Below, in pieces: positions 44,170 through 52,653 of a stretch of 64,000 nt of DNA. The stretch spans positions 930,001-994,000 of the forward strand of contig NZ_QUSW01000001.1 of the NCBI RefSeq assembly GCF_003852895.1, given 5' to 3'. The position numbers were made by a program, and so were the translations under genes. How positions within the stretch are numbered: position 1 is the first letter of the stretch; each line of letters opens with the position of its first letter. The notes under the pieces were generated by a model, which ran no database searches, was not told the DNA's origin, and was given only the letters and a program-made list of their open reading frames with translations. The DNA is from Rhizobacter terrae (GTDB lineage Bacteria > Pseudomonadota > Gammaproteobacteria > Burkholderiales > Burkholderiaceae_C).

Positions 44170-44810
44170 GCCGGCGGACCTTGTTCATCATCGACGAGAG
44201 CCAGGCGTTTCGCGACACCGCGGCGCAGTGGCTGGATGCGGCGGGCTACCGCATCGTCGGCCTCGACGGTCCGCACGATGCGCTGCAGGTGCTGGGCGAC
44301 TGGCAGGAAGCACGCATGCGCCCCGGCGCACCGCACGACCTGGCCTGCCTCATGATCGAGGTGCAGATGGCGGCCATGTCCGGCCTGCGCCTGTATGAGT
44401 CGCTCACGGCGCAGGGCCTGCGCCTGCCGGTGGTCTACGTCTCGCACGAGGGTGACGTGCCCACCGTGGTCGAGGCGATGAAGAAGCACCAGGCCATCGA
44501 CTTCCTGGAAAAACCCACGCTGCCGGACCTGCTGCGCCAGGCGGTGGATGAAGCCTTCTGCCATGCGCACGAGATCATGCAGTCCTCGTGGGCGCAGCGC
44601 GAGTTCGAGCAACGCGTGGCCTCGCTCTCGCCGCGCGAAGCCGACGTGATGGAAGGCCTGAAGGACGGCAAGAGCAACAAGATCATGGCGCGCGAACTGT
44701 CGCTCAGCCCCAAGACGGTGGAGCTGTACCGCTCCAAGCTCATGAAGAAGATGCAGGCACAGAACGTCACGCAGCTCATCCGCATGATGAGCACGGGACT
44801 CGCGCTGTAG
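44166..44810 (+). CDS. FixJ/NarL-type response regulator with Glu at the phosphorylation site
   Basis: A 214-residue regulator with a receiver (about 1-125) and LuxR helix-turn-helix (about 148-205, LSPREADVMEGLKDGKSNKI and LSPKTVELYRSKLM). Compared with FixJ, the phospho-acceptor Asp is replaced by Glu65 (CLMIEVQMAAMSG), the acidic pair DD reads DE (IIDES), and the following Pro is Ala. Lys in DFLEKPT is kept. Such receivers may be permanently active or unregulated by phosphorylation. A GAGG site (44154) precedes the ATG. A clear terminator follows. No kinase is adjacent. Confidence 0.88.
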   Translation: MSRRTLFIIDESQAFRDTAAQWLDAAGYRIVGLDGPHDALQVLGDWQEARMRPGAPHDLACLMIEVQMAAMSGLRLYESLTAQGLRLPVVYVSHEGDVPTVVEAMKKHQAIDFLEKPTLPDLLRQAVDEAFCHAHEIMQSSWAQREFEQRVASLSPREADVMEGLKDGKSNKIMARELSLSPKTVELYRSKLMKKMQAQNVTQLIRMMSTGLAL

Positions 44811-44824
44811 ATGCCGGATGCAAG

Positions 44825-44857
44825 AACGGGGCGGGCCCCCTCAGGCCCGCCCCGTTT
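44825..44857. terminator. Bidirectional Rho-independent terminator
   Basis: AACGGGGCGGGCC (44825-44837) pairs perfectly with GGCCCGCCCCGTT (44844-44856) around loop CCCTCA. It lies between the convergent response-regulator gene (+) and the outer-membrane protein gene (-) and can serve both, with short T/A flanks. Confidence 0.8.
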
Positions 44858-44886
44858 GCACCAGGAGAGTCGTCAGCCGCGCCGGA

Positions 44887-45414
44887 TCAGAACGAGTAGC
44901 GCACGCCGGCGGTGAAGAGGTTCACCGTGGCGGTCTCGCCCGGGTACTTCACGTCGTAGTGGTCCCACTCGCCGACGATGGTCGCGTTGCCGTGCACCTT
45001 GTACTCGGCGCCCAGGCCGAACTTGATCGTCATCTTGGTCTTGGCGTCCACGCCCGTGGCCTTGTTGTTGCCGAAGTACATGCCCAGGCGCCCGTAGGCG
45101 TCGAACTGGCTGTTCAGCGGGTACTGGCCCACCACGTCTGCGATGAAGCCCGAACTCTTGGCGTCGCCGCCGCCCTTGAGGTCGGTCTTGCCGAGGTAGG
45201 CATAGCCGCCTTCGACACTGAAGTTGCGGTTCAGCCGGTAGCCGATGCCGCCCTTGAAGCCGAAGCCGCTGTCGTCGGTGGCGCTGTCGGACGACCACGA
45301 CGAGATACCGCCGTTGAGGAAGGCGTAGGGGCCTGGTTCAGCCGCGGATGCAGACGCGGCGGCCAGGGACATGAGAAGGCTCGCGAGGAGCCGCTGGGTG
45401 GTGATGAGCTTCAT
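44887..45414 (-). CDS. Small outer-membrane beta-barrel protein (OmpA-like/OmpX-like barrel)
   Basis: A 175-residue protein with signal peptide MKLITTQRLLASLLM to ASASA. Eight alternating amphipathic strands follow (YAFLNGGISSWS, FGFKGGIGYRL, FSVEGGYAYLGKTD, AYGRLGMYFG, IKFGLGAEYKV, ATIVGEWDHYDV) and a terminal Phe (GVRYSF). This is the eight-stranded barrel plan of OmpA-N/OmpX/OprF-type proteins without a periplasmic domain. Function is unknown; it could affect surface stability or adhesion. Transcribed alone, with the terminator just beyond its stop. Confidence 0.85.
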   Translation of the reverse strand: MKLITTQRLLASLLMSLAAASASAAEPGPYAFLNGGISSWSSDSATDDSGFGFKGGIGYRLNRNFSVEGGYAYLGKTDLKGGGDAKSSGFIADVVGQYPLNSQFDAYGRLGMYFGNNKATGVDAKTKMTIKFGLGAEYKVHGNATIVGEWDHYDVKYPGETATVNLFTAGVRYSF

Positions 45415-45689
45415 GTGGATGTGTTGCTGGCAATGGTGATGACACCGGGCACAGCCACACCGTGAGTTGCTCGATCACTCAAGTACCCCCGGACACGCCG
45501 CCCCCGGCCGCAGCACGCAGCGCGGATGCGTCTTGGCGCCCTCCCCCGAACTGCGTGGCGTCGCAGGACAGGGTCCGCAAGGACCACGTCGCGACGCAGG
45601 GGGATTGAAGCGCAGCGGCGCGACCGGCGCATCCCGGCCGCTGCCTCTGTGGGGGCACCTCTGGGCAGGGGCCTATAGGGAAGTTCCTA

Positions 45690-46202
45690 TCAGCCCGTGT
45701 AGCACTGGTAGACGATCTTGCTCACCTTGCCGCCCACTGTCTCGAAGCGGATGGAATCGTTCTCGCCCGTGTAGGTGGAGCGCAGTTCCGTGTCATCGGC
45801 CGATGCGGCTCCGAGGACGGATCGCACCGCTTTCACCGGCTGGCCCACGGCATACGGCGACAGCTTCTGCCACGTCGCGGCCGAGATCTCCGCCGAGCTC
45901 AGCATGTAGCGGTCCGCCTGGTTGGAGAAGGTGACGATGCCCAGCACCAGGCCCGGAAAACTCACCGTCTTGCGGGTGGCGGTGTAGCCCTCCCACTGCT
46001 CCACGCCCTGCACGCTCTCCTGCTGCACGCGCCCCAGGCGCATCAGCTCGGGCAGCGTCGCGGGCATGCGCAGGCCGTGTGCACCGGCGCTGCAGGTGAG
46101 GCCCTCGATGAACACCTCGGGGTTGCCCGCTGCACCGGCCAGCGACACCGAATGAAGCAGGCACAGCAAGCTCGGGACGAGCAGACGAGGCAGCAGTTTC
46201 AT
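45690..46202 (-). CDS. Secreted protein of unknown function
   Basis: A 170-residue protein with signal peptide MKLLPRLLVPSLLCLLHSVS and cleavage near LAGAAG. Two cysteines (GLTCSAG and VYQCYTG) could form a disulfide linking the ends. The segment SAATWQKLSPYAVGQPVKAVRSVLG resembles BLIP/SmpA-like folds, where a helix then two strands repeat, though the match is weak. It lies 12 bp after the PEP-CTERM gene on the same strand. Confidence 0.65.
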   Translation of the reverse strand: MKLLPRLLVPSLLCLLHSVSLAGAAGNPEVFIEGLTCSAGAHGLRMPATLPELMRLGRVQQESVQGVEQWEGYTATRKTVSFPGLVLGIVTFSNQADRYMLSSAEISAATWQKLSPYAVGQPVKAVRSVLGAASADDTELRSTYTGENDSIRFETVGGKVSKIVYQCYTG

Positions 46203-46214
46203 GTGTGCAAGCGA

Positions 46215-46850
46215 TCAGCTGCGGCGACGACGCGCCACGAAGCCCATCACGCCGAGGCCGGCGAGCATGAGCGCATAGGTCTCGGGTTCCGGCACCGGGC
46301 TCGCGACCTTGATGCTGTCCAGCGCGAAGGCATTGAAGCCGCCGGTCAGCGAGGAGATGGGCTCGCTGTTGTCGCGCAGGCGGATCTCATCGAAACCGCC
46401 GCCGGAGAAGCCCACCCAGTGGCCCAGGCGGGTGTGATCGAGCGCGCCGCTTTGCACCACGCTGCCGCCCAGGGCGAGTTCGTAGTACAGGACCAGGTTG
46501 TCGGCAAAGTAGCCGCTGCCCGCGAGGAAGCTCACGTCGCCGAACTGACCGCCGCCTTGCAGGGTGATGGCGGTGTAGCCGGTGTCGCCCCCGTTGGGGT
46601 ACCAGGCCCGGTCGCCCTGCGCGCCCCAGAAGGTGTAGGTGGTCCAGATGTCATTGGCCTCGCCGTTGACCTGGGTCACCGTGATGCCGTCTTCCGTGTA
46701 GGCCGGGCCGTAGGTGCTGGACTCCGGAAGATCCTCGAAGCCGTTGAAGTGCGCCGGTGCGGCGATGAAGTCCGTCGTCTTGAGCGTGGCCGCCTGCGCG
46801 ACGCCCAGGGTGAAGGCCGCGATGGCCATGGCGAACTGGTTCAGTTTCAT
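46215..46850 (-). CDS. PEP-CTERM sorting-domain protein
   Basis: A 211-residue exported protein. The signal peptide is MKLNQFAMAIAAFTLGVAQA. The mature part is beta-rich and begins TDFIAAPAHFNGFEDLP, a pattern common to this class. The C-terminus has the sorting tripartite signal VPEPETYALMLAGLGVMGF with basic tail ARRRR. Such proteins are processed by exosortase (EpsH/XrtA) and reach the surface or extracellular polymer. The exosortase must be encoded elsewhere. The ATG at 46850 was chosen because it begins the signal peptide. Confidence 0.9.
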   Translation of the reverse strand: MKLNQFAMAIAAFTLGVAQAATLKTTDFIAAPAHFNGFEDLPESSTYGPAYTEDGITVTQVNGEANDIWTTYTFWGAQGDRAWYPNGGDTGYTAITLQGGGQFGDVSFLAGSGYFADNLVLYYELALGGSVVQSGALDHTRLGHWVGFSGGGFDEIRLRDNSEPISSLTGGFNAFALDSIKVASPVPEPETYALMLAGLGVMGFVARRRRS

Positions 46851-47188
46851 TCGTGTCTGCAGGTTGGTGTTCTGCCGGGAGCCGGCGACGCGGAGTGTGT
46901 CCGTGACATACGGTTTCAAGGACCCCGGGAATGAGGGGGTACCAGTTCGATACCAGTGAAAATGCGGCACTACGTCACAGCTTGCGTTTCCCGCCTGCGT
47001 GATGCTTCGTGGAAACCCGCAAATGTTTGGATGTGTGCAGTTCCTATCGCGCCAAAGCGCGAAAAACCGTCTCAAATACCGCGTAAATGCCGTGAACTTC
47101 AACCCTGATTCACGGCTCCAATCGAGCCTCGTGGTTTTATACTGGACCGGGCGATATGTCTTTGTCTCAAGCAGGAAGCGTGAATGTC
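46851..47188. other. Divergent intergenic region between PEP-CTERM and S41 protease genes
   Basis: A 338-bp gap. It holds a -10-like TATACT at 47138-47143 on the plus strand, 46 bp before the likely protease start, but no convincing -35. An in-frame ATG at 47156 could extend the protease N-terminus by 11 residues. No other feature is evident. Confidence 0.35.
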
Positions 47189-48661
47189 ATGGGTGCGAAA
47201 CTGAAGGTTGCTGGTTGGGTTGCACTCGGAACAGTTGCCGGGGCCATGGCGACGATGTCGTGGCAGGCCACAGCGCGAAGTACCAGCCTTCCGCTTGAAG
47301 AACTGAACCAGCTCGCCTCGGTGTTCTCGATGGTCAAGAACACCTACGTGGACCCGGTCGACGAGAAGAAGCTCATCAACGATGCCATCGCCGGCATGGT
47401 CAACGGGCTGGATCCGCACTCTGCCTATCTCGAGAAGCAGAATTTCACCGAATTCAAGGAAAGCACCACCGGCAAGTTCGTCGGCGTGGGCATCGAGATC
47501 CAGATGGAAGAAGGCCTCGTGAAGGTCGCCACGCCCATCGAAGGTTCTCCCGCTTTCAAGGCCGGCCTGAAGTCCGGCGACCTCATCACCAAGATCGACG
47601 ACACGCCGGTCAAGGGCCTCACCATGGACCAGGCCGTCAAGCGCATGCGCGGGCAGGCTGGCACCAAGGTCGTGCTGAACATCTTCCGCAAGGCCGAGAA
47701 CCGCGTGTTCCCGGTCACCATCGTGCGCGAGGAAATCAAGGTCCAGAGCATCGTGGCCAAGGTCATCGAGCCGGGCTACGGCTGGATCCGCATCCGCCAG
47801 TTCCAGGAACGTTCGGTGGAAGACTTCAGCCGCAAGCTGGAAGACCTCTACAAGGCCGACCCCAACATGAAGGGCCTGGTGCTGGACCTGCGCAATGACC
47901 CGGGCGGCCTGCTCGATGGCGCCATCGCCGTGTCCGCGGCCTTCCTGCCGACGGACGTGACCGTGGTGTCCACCAACGGCCAGGTGCACGACGCCAAGCA
48001 GATCTTCAAGACCAACCCGTCCGACTACCTGCGTCGCCCCGGCATCGAGGATCCCGTCAGGCGCCTGCCCCCGGCCGTGAAGTCGGTGCCGCTGGTGGTG
48101 CTGGTCAACGAAGGCTCGGCGTCCGCCAGCGAGATCGTCGCGGGCGCGCTGCAAGACCATCATCGCGCCACCATCATGGGCGCGCAGACCTTCGGCAAGG
48201 CGTCGGTGCAGACCTTCACCTGCCTGGCCGGCCGCTACAGCATCGAGGACTGCCCGGGCCGCGGCCTGAAGCTCACGACGGCGCGCTACTACACGCCCAA
48301 TGGCAACTCCATCCAGGCCAAGGGCATCGTGCCCGACGTGATGCTGGACGAGACCGCCGAGGGCAACGTCTTCGCCGCGCTGCGCACCCGCGAAGCCGAC
48401 CTGGACAAGCACCTGAGCGCCGGCCAGGGCACGCCCGAGCAGAAGGACGCCGCCCGCGACAAGGCTCGCGAGGAAGCCCGCAAGAAGCTGGAAGAGGATC
48501 TGGCCAAGAACAACAACCAGCCGCCCAAGCCGCTGCCCGAGTTCGGCAGCGCCGAGGACTTCCAGCTGGTGCAGGCGCTGAACCGCCTGAAGGGCCGCCC
48601 GGTGCTGGTCAGCAAGACCATCGTCGAGCGCAAGGCGGAAGCCAGCACCACGACGAACTGA
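47189..48661 (+). CDS. Carboxyl-terminal processing protease, S41 family
   Basis: A 490-residue periplasmic protease of the CtpA/Prc group. An N-terminal hydrophobic segment (VAGWVALGTVAGAMATM) serves as signal or anchor. A PDZ domain lies at about 80-165 (VGVGIEIQ, GSPAFKAGLKSGDLITKID). The catalytic region has the Ser segment NEGSASASEIVAGAL and the Lys segment FGKASVQT. The C-terminal tail is charged and helical (about 425-455). It degrades proteins with nonpolar C-termini and can act on peptidoglycan enzymes. The ATG at 47189 matches the start MGAKLKVAGW of relatives; an ATG at 47156 is the alternative. Confidence 0.9.
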   Translation: MGAKLKVAGWVALGTVAGAMATMSWQATARSTSLPLEELNQLASVFSMVKNTYVDPVDEKKLINDAIAGMVNGLDPHSAYLEKQNFTEFKESTTGKFVGVGIEIQMEEGLVKVATPIEGSPAFKAGLKSGDLITKIDDTPVKGLTMDQAVKRMRGQAGTKVVLNIFRKAENRVFPVTIVREEIKVQSIVAKVIEPGYGWIRIRQFQERSVEDFSRKLEDLYKADPNMKGLVLDLRNDPGGLLDGAIAVSAAFLPTDVTVVSTNGQVHDAKQIFKTNPSDYLRRPGIEDPVRRLPPAVKSVPLVVLVNEGSASASEIVAGALQDHHRATIMGAQTFGKASVQTFTCLAGRYSIEDCPGRGLKLTTARYYTPNGNSIQAKGIVPDVMLDETAEGNVFAALRTREADLDKHLSAGQGTPEQKDAARDKAREEARKKLEEDLAKNNNQPPKPLPEFGSAEDFQLVQALNRLKGRPVLVSKTIVERKAEASTTTN

Positions 48662-48679
48662 GGCCTTCGCGCCCCATGC

Positions 48680-48707
48680 AAAACGCCCGCAAGTCGCGGG
48701 CGTTTTT
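48680..48707 (+). terminator. Rho-independent terminator after the S41 protease gene
   Basis: AAAACGCCCGC (48680-48690) and GCGGGCGTTTTT (48696-48707) form a stem with loop AAGTC and T-run, 19 bp beyond the stop codon. Confidence 0.88.
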
Positions 48708-48746
48708 GTTGGTGGGAGGCGTAGGGTGGGTCGAGCGAGGAGCCCC

Positions 48747-49073
48747 CTACCTGGGCAGACGCATCTTCGCCAGCACGTCCTTGGCCTTCAGCTCGGAGTT
48801 CAACGACACCTCCAGCGGCGCACGAACCAGGCCCGCATGCTGGTAGTTGATGTTCTCGTACAGCTCGGCCGCCACCGGGAAGGTGTTCAGCACGGCGCGC
48901 AGGTCGTCGTCCATGGTGAGCCGGCCCAGTTCGTCGGACAGGCGGGCGGCCACCGACTTGTACTGCTCGGGCGCCACCGGCGTGGCGCTGCCTTCCAGGC
49001 GTTGCAGCAGGTGGGCCAGGGTGAAGGCCACGGCCAGCCGCTCGGGAAGCACACGGGGTTGGGTTGCGTTCAT
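48747..49073 (-). CDS. Conserved hypothetical protein
   Basis: A 108-residue soluble protein, helical and leucine-rich, MNATQPRVLPERLAVAF onward, with a C-terminal ending AKMRLPR. It has no signal peptide or transmembrane part. The segment PEQYKSVAARLSDEL and LNTFPVAAELYENINYQ suggest a compact helical fold. I do not recognise a family. It is divergent from the ThiF/MoeB gene, 99 bp away. Confidence 0.65.
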   Translation of the reverse strand: MNATQPRVLPERLAVAFTLAHLLQRLEGSATPVAPEQYKSVAARLSDELGRLTMDDDLRAVLNTFPVAAELYENINYQHAGLVRAPLEVSLNSELKAKDVLAKMRLPR

Positions 49074-49172
49074 GACACTCCTCGAATCGCATCCGGGGCG
49101 ATCGCCCCTCTGGCCTGAATCTGGGGCCACCCGGCTGCCTTGCAAGGCTTCCTGCTTGGGTATGCTGCCGCA

Positions 49173-49949
49173 ATGAACGACGACCAGCTCCTGCGCTACT
49201 CGCGGCACATCCTGCTCGATGAACTGGGCGTGGAGGGCCAGACCCGCCTGATGGCCTCGCATGCGCTGGTGATCGGTGCCGGCGGCCTCGGCTCGCCGGT
49301 GGCGCTGTACCTGGGCACGGCGGGCGTGGGCACCATCACGCTGGTGGACCACGACACGGTGGACCTCACCAACTTGCAGCGGCAGATCGCGCACAACCTG
49401 TCGCGCGTCGGGCAGCCCAAGGCGGCCTCGGCGGCCCAGAGCATCGTGGCCATCAACCCGGAAGTGAAGGTGCTGGCGCTGCAGGAACGTGCGGACGCCG
49501 CCCGGCTGGACGTGCTCGTGCAGTCGGCCGACGTGGTCATCGACTGCAGCGACAACTTCAAGACCCGCCACGCCGTGAACGCCGCCTGCGTGGCGCATCG
49601 AAAGCCGCTGGTGTCCGGCGCCGCGGTCGGCTTCGACGCACAGATCTCCGTCTACGACCGCCGGCAGGAGAACGCCCCCTGCTACGCCTGCATCTTCCCG
49701 CCCGATGCCGCGTTCGAGGAAGTGCGCTGCGCCACCATGGGCGTGTTCGCGCCGCTGGTGGGCATCATCGGCGCGATGCAGGCAGCCGAGGCGCTCAAGC
49801 TGCTGGCCGGCGTGGGCAGCTCGCTGGCAGGCCGGCTGCAGATGCTGGACGCCCGCACCATGGAGTGGAACGAGATCCGCATCACCCGGCAGCAGGCTTG
49901 CCCGGTGTGCGGCCACGACCATTCACCTGACGACACTTCGAGGGGGTAA
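49173..49949 (+). CDS. E1-like adenylyltransferase, MoeB/ThiF/HesA family
   Basis: A 258-residue enzyme. The Rossmann ATP-binding loop is VIGAGGLGSPV, followed by TLVDHDTVDLTNLQRQ, the family signature. Zinc-binding cysteines are CYAC and CPVC near residues 170 and 248. The C-terminal half has GVFAPLVGIIGAMQAAEALK. These enzymes adenylate the C-terminal glycine of ThiS or MoaD for thiamine or molybdopterin sulfur transfer; which one applies here is not determinable. The gene is separated from the LOG gene by 9 bp. Confidence 0.9.
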   Translation: MNDDQLLRYSRHILLDELGVEGQTRLMASHALVIGAGGLGSPVALYLGTAGVGTITLVDHDTVDLTNLQRQIAHNLSRVGQPKAASAAQSIVAINPEVKVLALQERADAARLDVLVQSADVVIDCSDNFKTRHAVNAACVAHRKPLVSGAAVGFDAQISVYDRRQENAPCYACIFPPDAAFEEVRCATMGVFAPLVGIIGAMQAAEALKLLAGVGSSLAGRLQMLDARTMEWNEIRITRQQACPVCGHDHSPDDTSRG

Positions 49950-49958
49950 GCTGCGCGC

Positions 49959-50885
49959 ATGAAGCCAACAATCAACGGGGCCGCCGACAAGCGCGGCGAA
50001 CTGAAGGCACGCAACTTTCCCTCGGCGCAGCAAGAGGCGGTCAAGGGCGCACCGCCCACCCGCTACGACGGCCCGGAAAGCTCCTACCGCCTGGCCTTCA
50101 CCGACACCGATTTCCTCCTGCGCGAAGACCTGCGCCCGGTGCGCATGCAGCTGGAGCTGCTCAAGCCGGAGCTGGTCCAGCAGGAGCAGCACATCGAGTC
50201 GACCATCGTCATCTTCGGCAGCGCGCGCATCGTGCCGACCGACGTGGCCCAGCGCCTGGTGGCCGATGCCGCCTCGGCGAACAACGAGACCGCGTTGCGC
50301 ATGGCGCAGACGCACCTGTCGATGGCGCGCTACTACGACGAGGCGCGCCATTTCGCGCAGCTCGTGACGCAGAAGTCGCGCGAGCTGGCCACGCCGATCT
50401 ACGTCGTCACCGGCGGCGGCCCAGGCATCATGGAAGCGGGCAACCGCGGTGCCTATGAAGTGGGCGGCAAGAGCATCGGGCTAAACATCGTGCTGCCGCA
50501 CGAGCAGGCGCCCAACCCGTACATCACGCCGGAGCTGTGCTTCCAGTTCCACTACTTCGGCCTGCGCAAGATGCACTTCCTCATGCGCAGCATCGGGCTG
50601 GTGTGTTTTCCGGGCGGATTCGGCACCCTGGACGAACTGTTTGAGGCGTTGACCCTCATCCAAACCGGCAAATGTAGGCGTCGACCGGTGCTACTGTTCG
50701 GGCGCGATTTCTGGACCCGCCTGATCAATTTCGATCTGCTGGTCGAGACCGGCATGATCAGCCCGATGGACGTGGAACTCTTCCGATTCGTGGAGACCGC
50801 GCAGGAGGCATGGGACGTGCTGGAAGCGCACTACGGCTTCAGCCTGCGGGAAGATGCGAAGGGCGATCTCGCAGGCCAGCTCTGA
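49959..50885 (+). CDS. LOG-family (TIGR00730-like) Rossmann protein
   Basis: A 308-residue protein. The motifs GGGPGIMEAGNRGA and PGGFGTLDELFEAL define the LOG/lysine-decarboxylase-like fold, which hydrolyses the N-glycosidic bond of nucleoside 5'-monophosphates (cytokinin-riboside or general nucleotide type). An N-terminal extension of about 80 residues is present, as in the long PpnN-like members. It begins 9 bp after the ThiF-like gene and is followed by arginase after 24 bp, so these three may be co-transcribed. Confidence 0.88.
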   Translation: MKPTINGAADKRGELKARNFPSAQQEAVKGAPPTRYDGPESSYRLAFTDTDFLLREDLRPVRMQLELLKPELVQQEQHIESTIVIFGSARIVPTDVAQRLVADAASANNETALRMAQTHLSMARYYDEARHFAQLVTQKSRELATPIYVVTGGGPGIMEAGNRGAYEVGGKSIGLNIVLPHEQAPNPYITPELCFQFHYFGLRKMHFLMRSIGLVCFPGGFGTLDELFEALTLIQTGKCRRRPVLLFGRDFWTRLINFDLLVETGMISPMDVELFRFVETAQEAWDVLEAHYGFSLREDAKGDLAGQL

Positions 50886-50909
50886 CTCCCTTCCTCGGAC
50901 GCAGTGGAC

Positions 50910-51824
50910 ATGAATCATCGAATCAGCATCATCGGCGCGCCCACCGACATCGGCGCGGGTGTTCGCGGAGCCAGCATGGGCCCCGAGGCACTGCGTGTGG
51001 CCAACATCGTGCCGGTGCTGGAAGGCCACGGGCTGGAGGTGCTGGACCGCGGCAACCTGAACGGCCCGGCCAACCCCTGGCAACCTCCGAAGGACGGCTA
51101 CCGCCACCTGAACGAAGTGGTGGCCTGGAACAAGGCCGTGCACGAGGCGGTGCATGCGGAGCTGGCACTGGGCCGGCTGCCGATCCTGCTGGGCGGTGAC
51201 CATTGCCTGGGCCTGGGCTCCATCAGCGCCGTGGCACGCCACTGCCGCGAGACGAACAAGAAGCTGCGCATCCTCTGGCTGGACGCGCACGCCGACTTCA
51301 ACACCAACATCCTCACGCCCAGCGGCAACCTGCACGGCATGCCGGTGGCCTGCCTGTGTGGGCACGGTCCGCAGGAGCTGATCGAGATCGGCGGTCAGGT
51401 GCCGGCCATCAGCCCGAAGTGGATCCGCCAGATCGGCATTCGCAGCGTGGACGCAGGCGAAAAGCGCTTCGTGCACGAGATGGACCTGGAAGTCTTCGAC
51501 ATGCGCTACATCGACGAGATGGGCATGCGGCATGCGATGGAGCTGGCCTTGGCGACGCTGGACATCAACACGCACCTGCACGTCAGCTTCGACGTGGACT
51601 TCCTTGATCCCGACGTTGCTCCGGGTGTGGGCACGACGGTGAAGGGTGGGCCGACCTATCGCGAAGCACAGCTGTGCATGGAGATGATTGCCGACACTGG
51701 TCGGCTGGCTTCACTCGATGTCATGGAGCTGAATCCGGCGCTGGATGTGCGCAATGCGACGGCTGAGGTGGCGGTGGATCTTATCGAGAGCTTGTTTGGC
51801 AAGAGCACCTTGATGCGGAAGTAG
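50910..51824 (+). CDS. rocF: Arginase
   Basis: A 304-residue ureohydrolase. Manganese ligands are provided by GGDHCLGLGS, WLDAHADFNT and SFDVDFLDPDVAPG. Length and order match bacterial arginases, and the N-terminal segment ISIIGAPTDIGAGVRGASMGP is diagnostic. It converts arginine to ornithine and urea in the cytoplasm. The ATG at 50910 was chosen over GTG at 50904. The 3' end shows a drift to T-rich third positions, followed by the repeat region. Confidence 0.92.
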   Translation: MNHRISIIGAPTDIGAGVRGASMGPEALRVANIVPVLEGHGLEVLDRGNLNGPANPWQPPKDGYRHLNEVVAWNKAVHEAVHAELALGRLPILLGGDHCLGLGSISAVARHCRETNKKLRILWLDAHADFNTNILTPSGNLHGMPVACLCGHGPQELIEIGGQVPAISPKWIRQIGIRSVDAGEKRFVHEMDLEVFDMRYIDEMGMRHAMELALATLDINTHLHVSFDVDFLDPDVAPGVGTTVKGGPTYREAQLCMEMIADTGRLASLDVMELNPALDVRNATAEVAVDLIESLFGKSTLMRK

Positions 51825-51853
51825 GCCTCGGGCCTTCGCGTCTTTCCGTTTGG

Positions 51854-51969
51854 GCAAAGGCACGGGCGGGCTGGGGGCGCTGCTCCGCTCATGTCCCCCG
51901 GTCCGGGCTTCGCCCGGCCCTCCTCCTTTACTTCGCTACGCAACGCCCCCAGCCCACCCGCACCTTTGC
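51854..51969 (+). repeat. Dispersed structured repeat, copy B
   Basis: Arms 51854-51879 and 51944-51969 are reverse complements with three mismatches in 26; the arm tip GCAAAGG and the GGGCTGG segment match the arms of the 3455-3695 repeat. The core 51883-51940 is the same as copy C1 at 34655 apart from the variable hairpin CCGGGC-TTC-GCCCGG and a few bases. It follows the arginase gene closely. Confidence 0.82.
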
Positions 51970-51999
51970 AAGTGGCATCGGGCTTCCTCGTCGCGCCAG

Positions 52000-52077
52000 C
52001 CCCTCGGTGCGAGCAGCACAGCGCAGTCGGCGCTACGCGCCGACCGCCACAGCCCCTGGCCCATGCCGCCTGCCGCG
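52000..52077 (+). repeat. Repeat nearly identical to 3893-3976
   Basis: These 78 nt match 3893-3976 with two substitutions and one 6-nt deletion (CCGCAG). They contain hairpin GTCGGCGC-TAC-GCGCCGAC and end CATGCCGCCTGCCGCG. Unlike the first copy it has no long partner arm here. It lies 25 bp before the 3' end of the minus-strand lipoprotein gene. Confidence 0.82.
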
Positions 52078-52101
52078 AGCCCACCCCATGGTCAACAAAG
52101 G

Positions 52102-52461
52102 TCAAGCACAACTCACCGTCACATCATGGTTGTGCGACAAGGTTGTCGTCGAAGTGACGGTGACCATCGACCCCGCCTTCAGCATCGCCAGCTGCGCCAC
52201 CGTCAAGGTGATCGAGTGGTCGTGCGAAGCCGACCCCATGATGCTGTAGGTCTTGTCGGTGGTTGAATCCAGGTCAGTCTTCTGGATGGTGATCGAATGC
52301 CCGTGGTTGTTGGTGATGGTGGTCCCCGAGCAGGTCGTGGACGGCGCAGGAGCCGGTGCAGGGGCGTTGCTGTAGCTGCCGCCGCCTCCGCAGCCTTGAA
52401 TGACCAGCACCACCGTGCTGCCGGCCAGGGATTCCAGGAAACGCTTGCGTGTCATGCTCAT
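52102..52461 (-). CDS. His-rich putative lipoprotein
   Basis: A 119-residue exported protein. The N-terminus MSMTRKRFLESLAGSTVV leads to a lipobox-like VIQGC then GGGGS, so lipidation of Cys at about residue 23 is likely. A proline-alanine linker (NAPAPAPAPS) follows. The small C-terminal domain has three His clusters: NNHGHS, ASHDHS and LSHNHD, spaced about 30-35 residues apart, plus two cysteines. This suggests metal binding (copper, zinc or iron) or a redox role. Family not recognised. The ATG at 52461 fits the signal peptide. Confidence 0.75.
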   Translation of the reverse strand: MSMTRKRFLESLAGSTVVLVIQGCGGGGSYSNAPAPAPAPSTTCSGTTITNNHGHSITIQKTDLDSTTDKTYSIMGSASHDHSITLTVAQLAMLKAGSMVTVTSTTTLSHNHDVTVSCA

Positions 52462-52653
52462 GTCGACTTGCTCCTCGTGGCCCGCGGGCCGTTGCGATGT
52501 GTCGTGGTCACGTGCGAACGCCAACGACCCGTCTGGACAAACCGTTCGCACTCGTGTGTACGCAGGCGCATGAGCGCCCATTCCGATGCGGCCTGGTCTC
52601 TTTTTGTGACCAGTCGCGTCCTGACCTACGGAGTCAGGTGGCAGATGGATGCA

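Noticed and set aside
45415-45689. Possible gene or RNA between the barrel protein and the secreted protein
   Set aside because: Only G+C-rich sequence with short inverted segments such as GTCGC/GCGAC. No start, ribosome-binding site or stable terminator could be supported.
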